Origin: Halomonas sp. McH1-25
Lineage (GTDB): Bacteria > Pseudomonadota > Gammaproteobacteria > Pseudomonadales > Halomonadaceae
Reading direction: 5' to 3'
Assembly: GCF_022348165.1 (NCBI RefSeq)
Contig: NZ_JAKRFI010000002.1
Location: 496,001 to 560,000, forward strand
DNA length: 64,000 nt
The notes under the pieces are model-generated. The model saw only the letters and a list, made by a program, of their open reading frames with translations. It was not told where the DNA came from and did no database searches. Made by a program: the position numbers and the translations under genes. Below are positions 63,611 through 64,000 of the stretch, piece after piece; the first letter of the stretch is position 1, and every line of letters starts with the position of its first letter.

Positions 63611-64000
63611 TCAGTGCGTTTTCTGGTTGACTCGCCTGGAGACGGCTCCGGCGCTTTCGACACGCTCCGAGTAGCGGTCGGTGAGGTAGCTTGCTCGGCC
63701 CCGGGTCAGCCAAGTGAACTTCACCAGCTCTTCGCAGACATCGACGATACGCAGATAGAGCGGAGACAGCCGCATTCGCCCGGCTTCATCGAACTCATTG
63801 AAGGCTTGTGGTACCGAAGACTGGTTGGGGATGGTCAGCATGCGCATCCAGCGACCGAGAATGCGCAGCTGGTTGACGGCATTGAAGCTCTGGCTGCCAC
63901 CGGACACCTGCATGATGGCCAGCGTCTTGCCCTGGGTCGGACGCACGCCACCAAGGGCCAACGGAATCCAGTCGATCTGGGTTTTCATGATGCCGGTCAT
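63611..64000 (-). CDS. arsH: ArsH NADPH-dependent FMN reductase, C-terminal part (cut by window edge)
   Basis: The 130 visible codons are the C-terminal half of Ars[21 protein letters not shown], the family motif [14 protein letters not shown] and [21 protein letters not shown]. ArsH oxidises methyl/trivalent organoarsenicals. The methionine at 64000 is internal; the real start is outside the window. It is immediately upstream of arsB. Confidence 0.92.
   Translation of the reverse strand: MTGIMKTQIDWIPLALGGVRPTQGKTLAIMQVSGGSQSFNAVNQLRILGRWMRMLTIPNQSSVPQAFNEFDEAGRMRLSPLYLRIVDVCEELVKFTWLTRGRASYLTDRYSERVESAGAVSRRVNQKTH

Noticed and set aside
62286-64000. A complete ars operon
   Set aside because: Only arsB-type transporter and part of arsH are visible; arsR/arsC would lie beyond the right edge, so completeness cannot be stated.

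Overview
The window is GC-rich, gene-dense chromosomal DNA from a gammaproteobacterium. It most resembles a halophile of the Halomonadaceae (Halomonas or a relative). This is inferred from the acidic proteins, a monomeric NADP-isocitrate dehydrogenase, an otsBA trehalose pair, a TRAP transporter and a TTT transporter, and the gene content; no rRNA or other marker is present to prove it. I saw no rRNA, tRNA, CRISPR array, insertion sequence, prophage or integrase.

Layout. (1) 1-3.3 kb: nitric-oxide defence. norR lies divergent from hmp, with three NorR-type GT-N7-AC enhancers and a sigma-54 -24/-12 promoter; an HPP-family membrane gene is cut by the left edge. (2) 3.3-10.1 kb: a mexS-mexT-mexE-mexF multidrug efflux locus, with a MexT-type box before mexE but no oprN. 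(3) 10.1-17.2 kb: a Bcr/CflA exporter, an unassigned structured RNA with its own terminator, icd, a small acidic protein, and otsA/otsB. (4) 17.5-23.4 kb: a LysR regulator, TRAP genes dctPQM joined to a D-Ala-D-Ala dipeptidase, and an Old Yellow Enzyme reductase. (5) 23.6-37.8 kb: two convergent cobalamin blocks. The plus-strand block is cobT-cobD-cobC-cobU-cobS-phosphatase-cobU-like. The minus-strand block is a cobalamin riboswitch followed by btuB-btuF-btuC-btuD-cobB-cobQ-cobO. A lone Cas2-like gene sits between them. Together they cover B12 import, corrinoid adenosylation and amidation, the aminopropanol arm and nucleotide-loop assembly; corrin-ring genes are not in the window.

(6) 37.9-40.2 kb: accessory genes: a secreted protein with three degenerate repeats, the remnant of an acetyl-CoA hydrolase/CoA-transferase gene with a large internal deletion, two unknown genes and a RidA protein. 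(7) 40.3-44.9 kb: a LysR regulator and a three-subunit FAD/2Fe-2S dehydrogenase (HcnABC, opine oxidase or D-hydroxyproline dehydrogenase type) with an amino-acid binding protein. (8) 45.0-57.5 kb: a sugar-acid or hydroxy-acid catabolic island: SDR, L-fuconate dehydratase, UxaA/GarD-family dehydratase, a GntR regulator with two winged-helix segments, a GarR-like reductase, an Ldh-family dehydrogenase, tctCBA, an iron alcohol dehydrogenase and a LysR regulator. (9) 57.5-64 kb: small acidic proteins (one with an in-frame stop), a quinone oxidoreductase, an SDR/DoxX-like fusion, a DUF2269 protein, a U32 peptidase-family protein (TrhP/YegQ) with a possible FNR box, an ArsB/NhaD-type transporter and arsH, which runs off the right edge.

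Many genes are translationally coupled through ATGA overlaps. The least explained objects are the structured RNA at about 11.4-11.7 kb, the second CobU-like gene in the cobalamin operon, the family of small acidic proteins and the deletion remnant at 38.5-38.8 kb.
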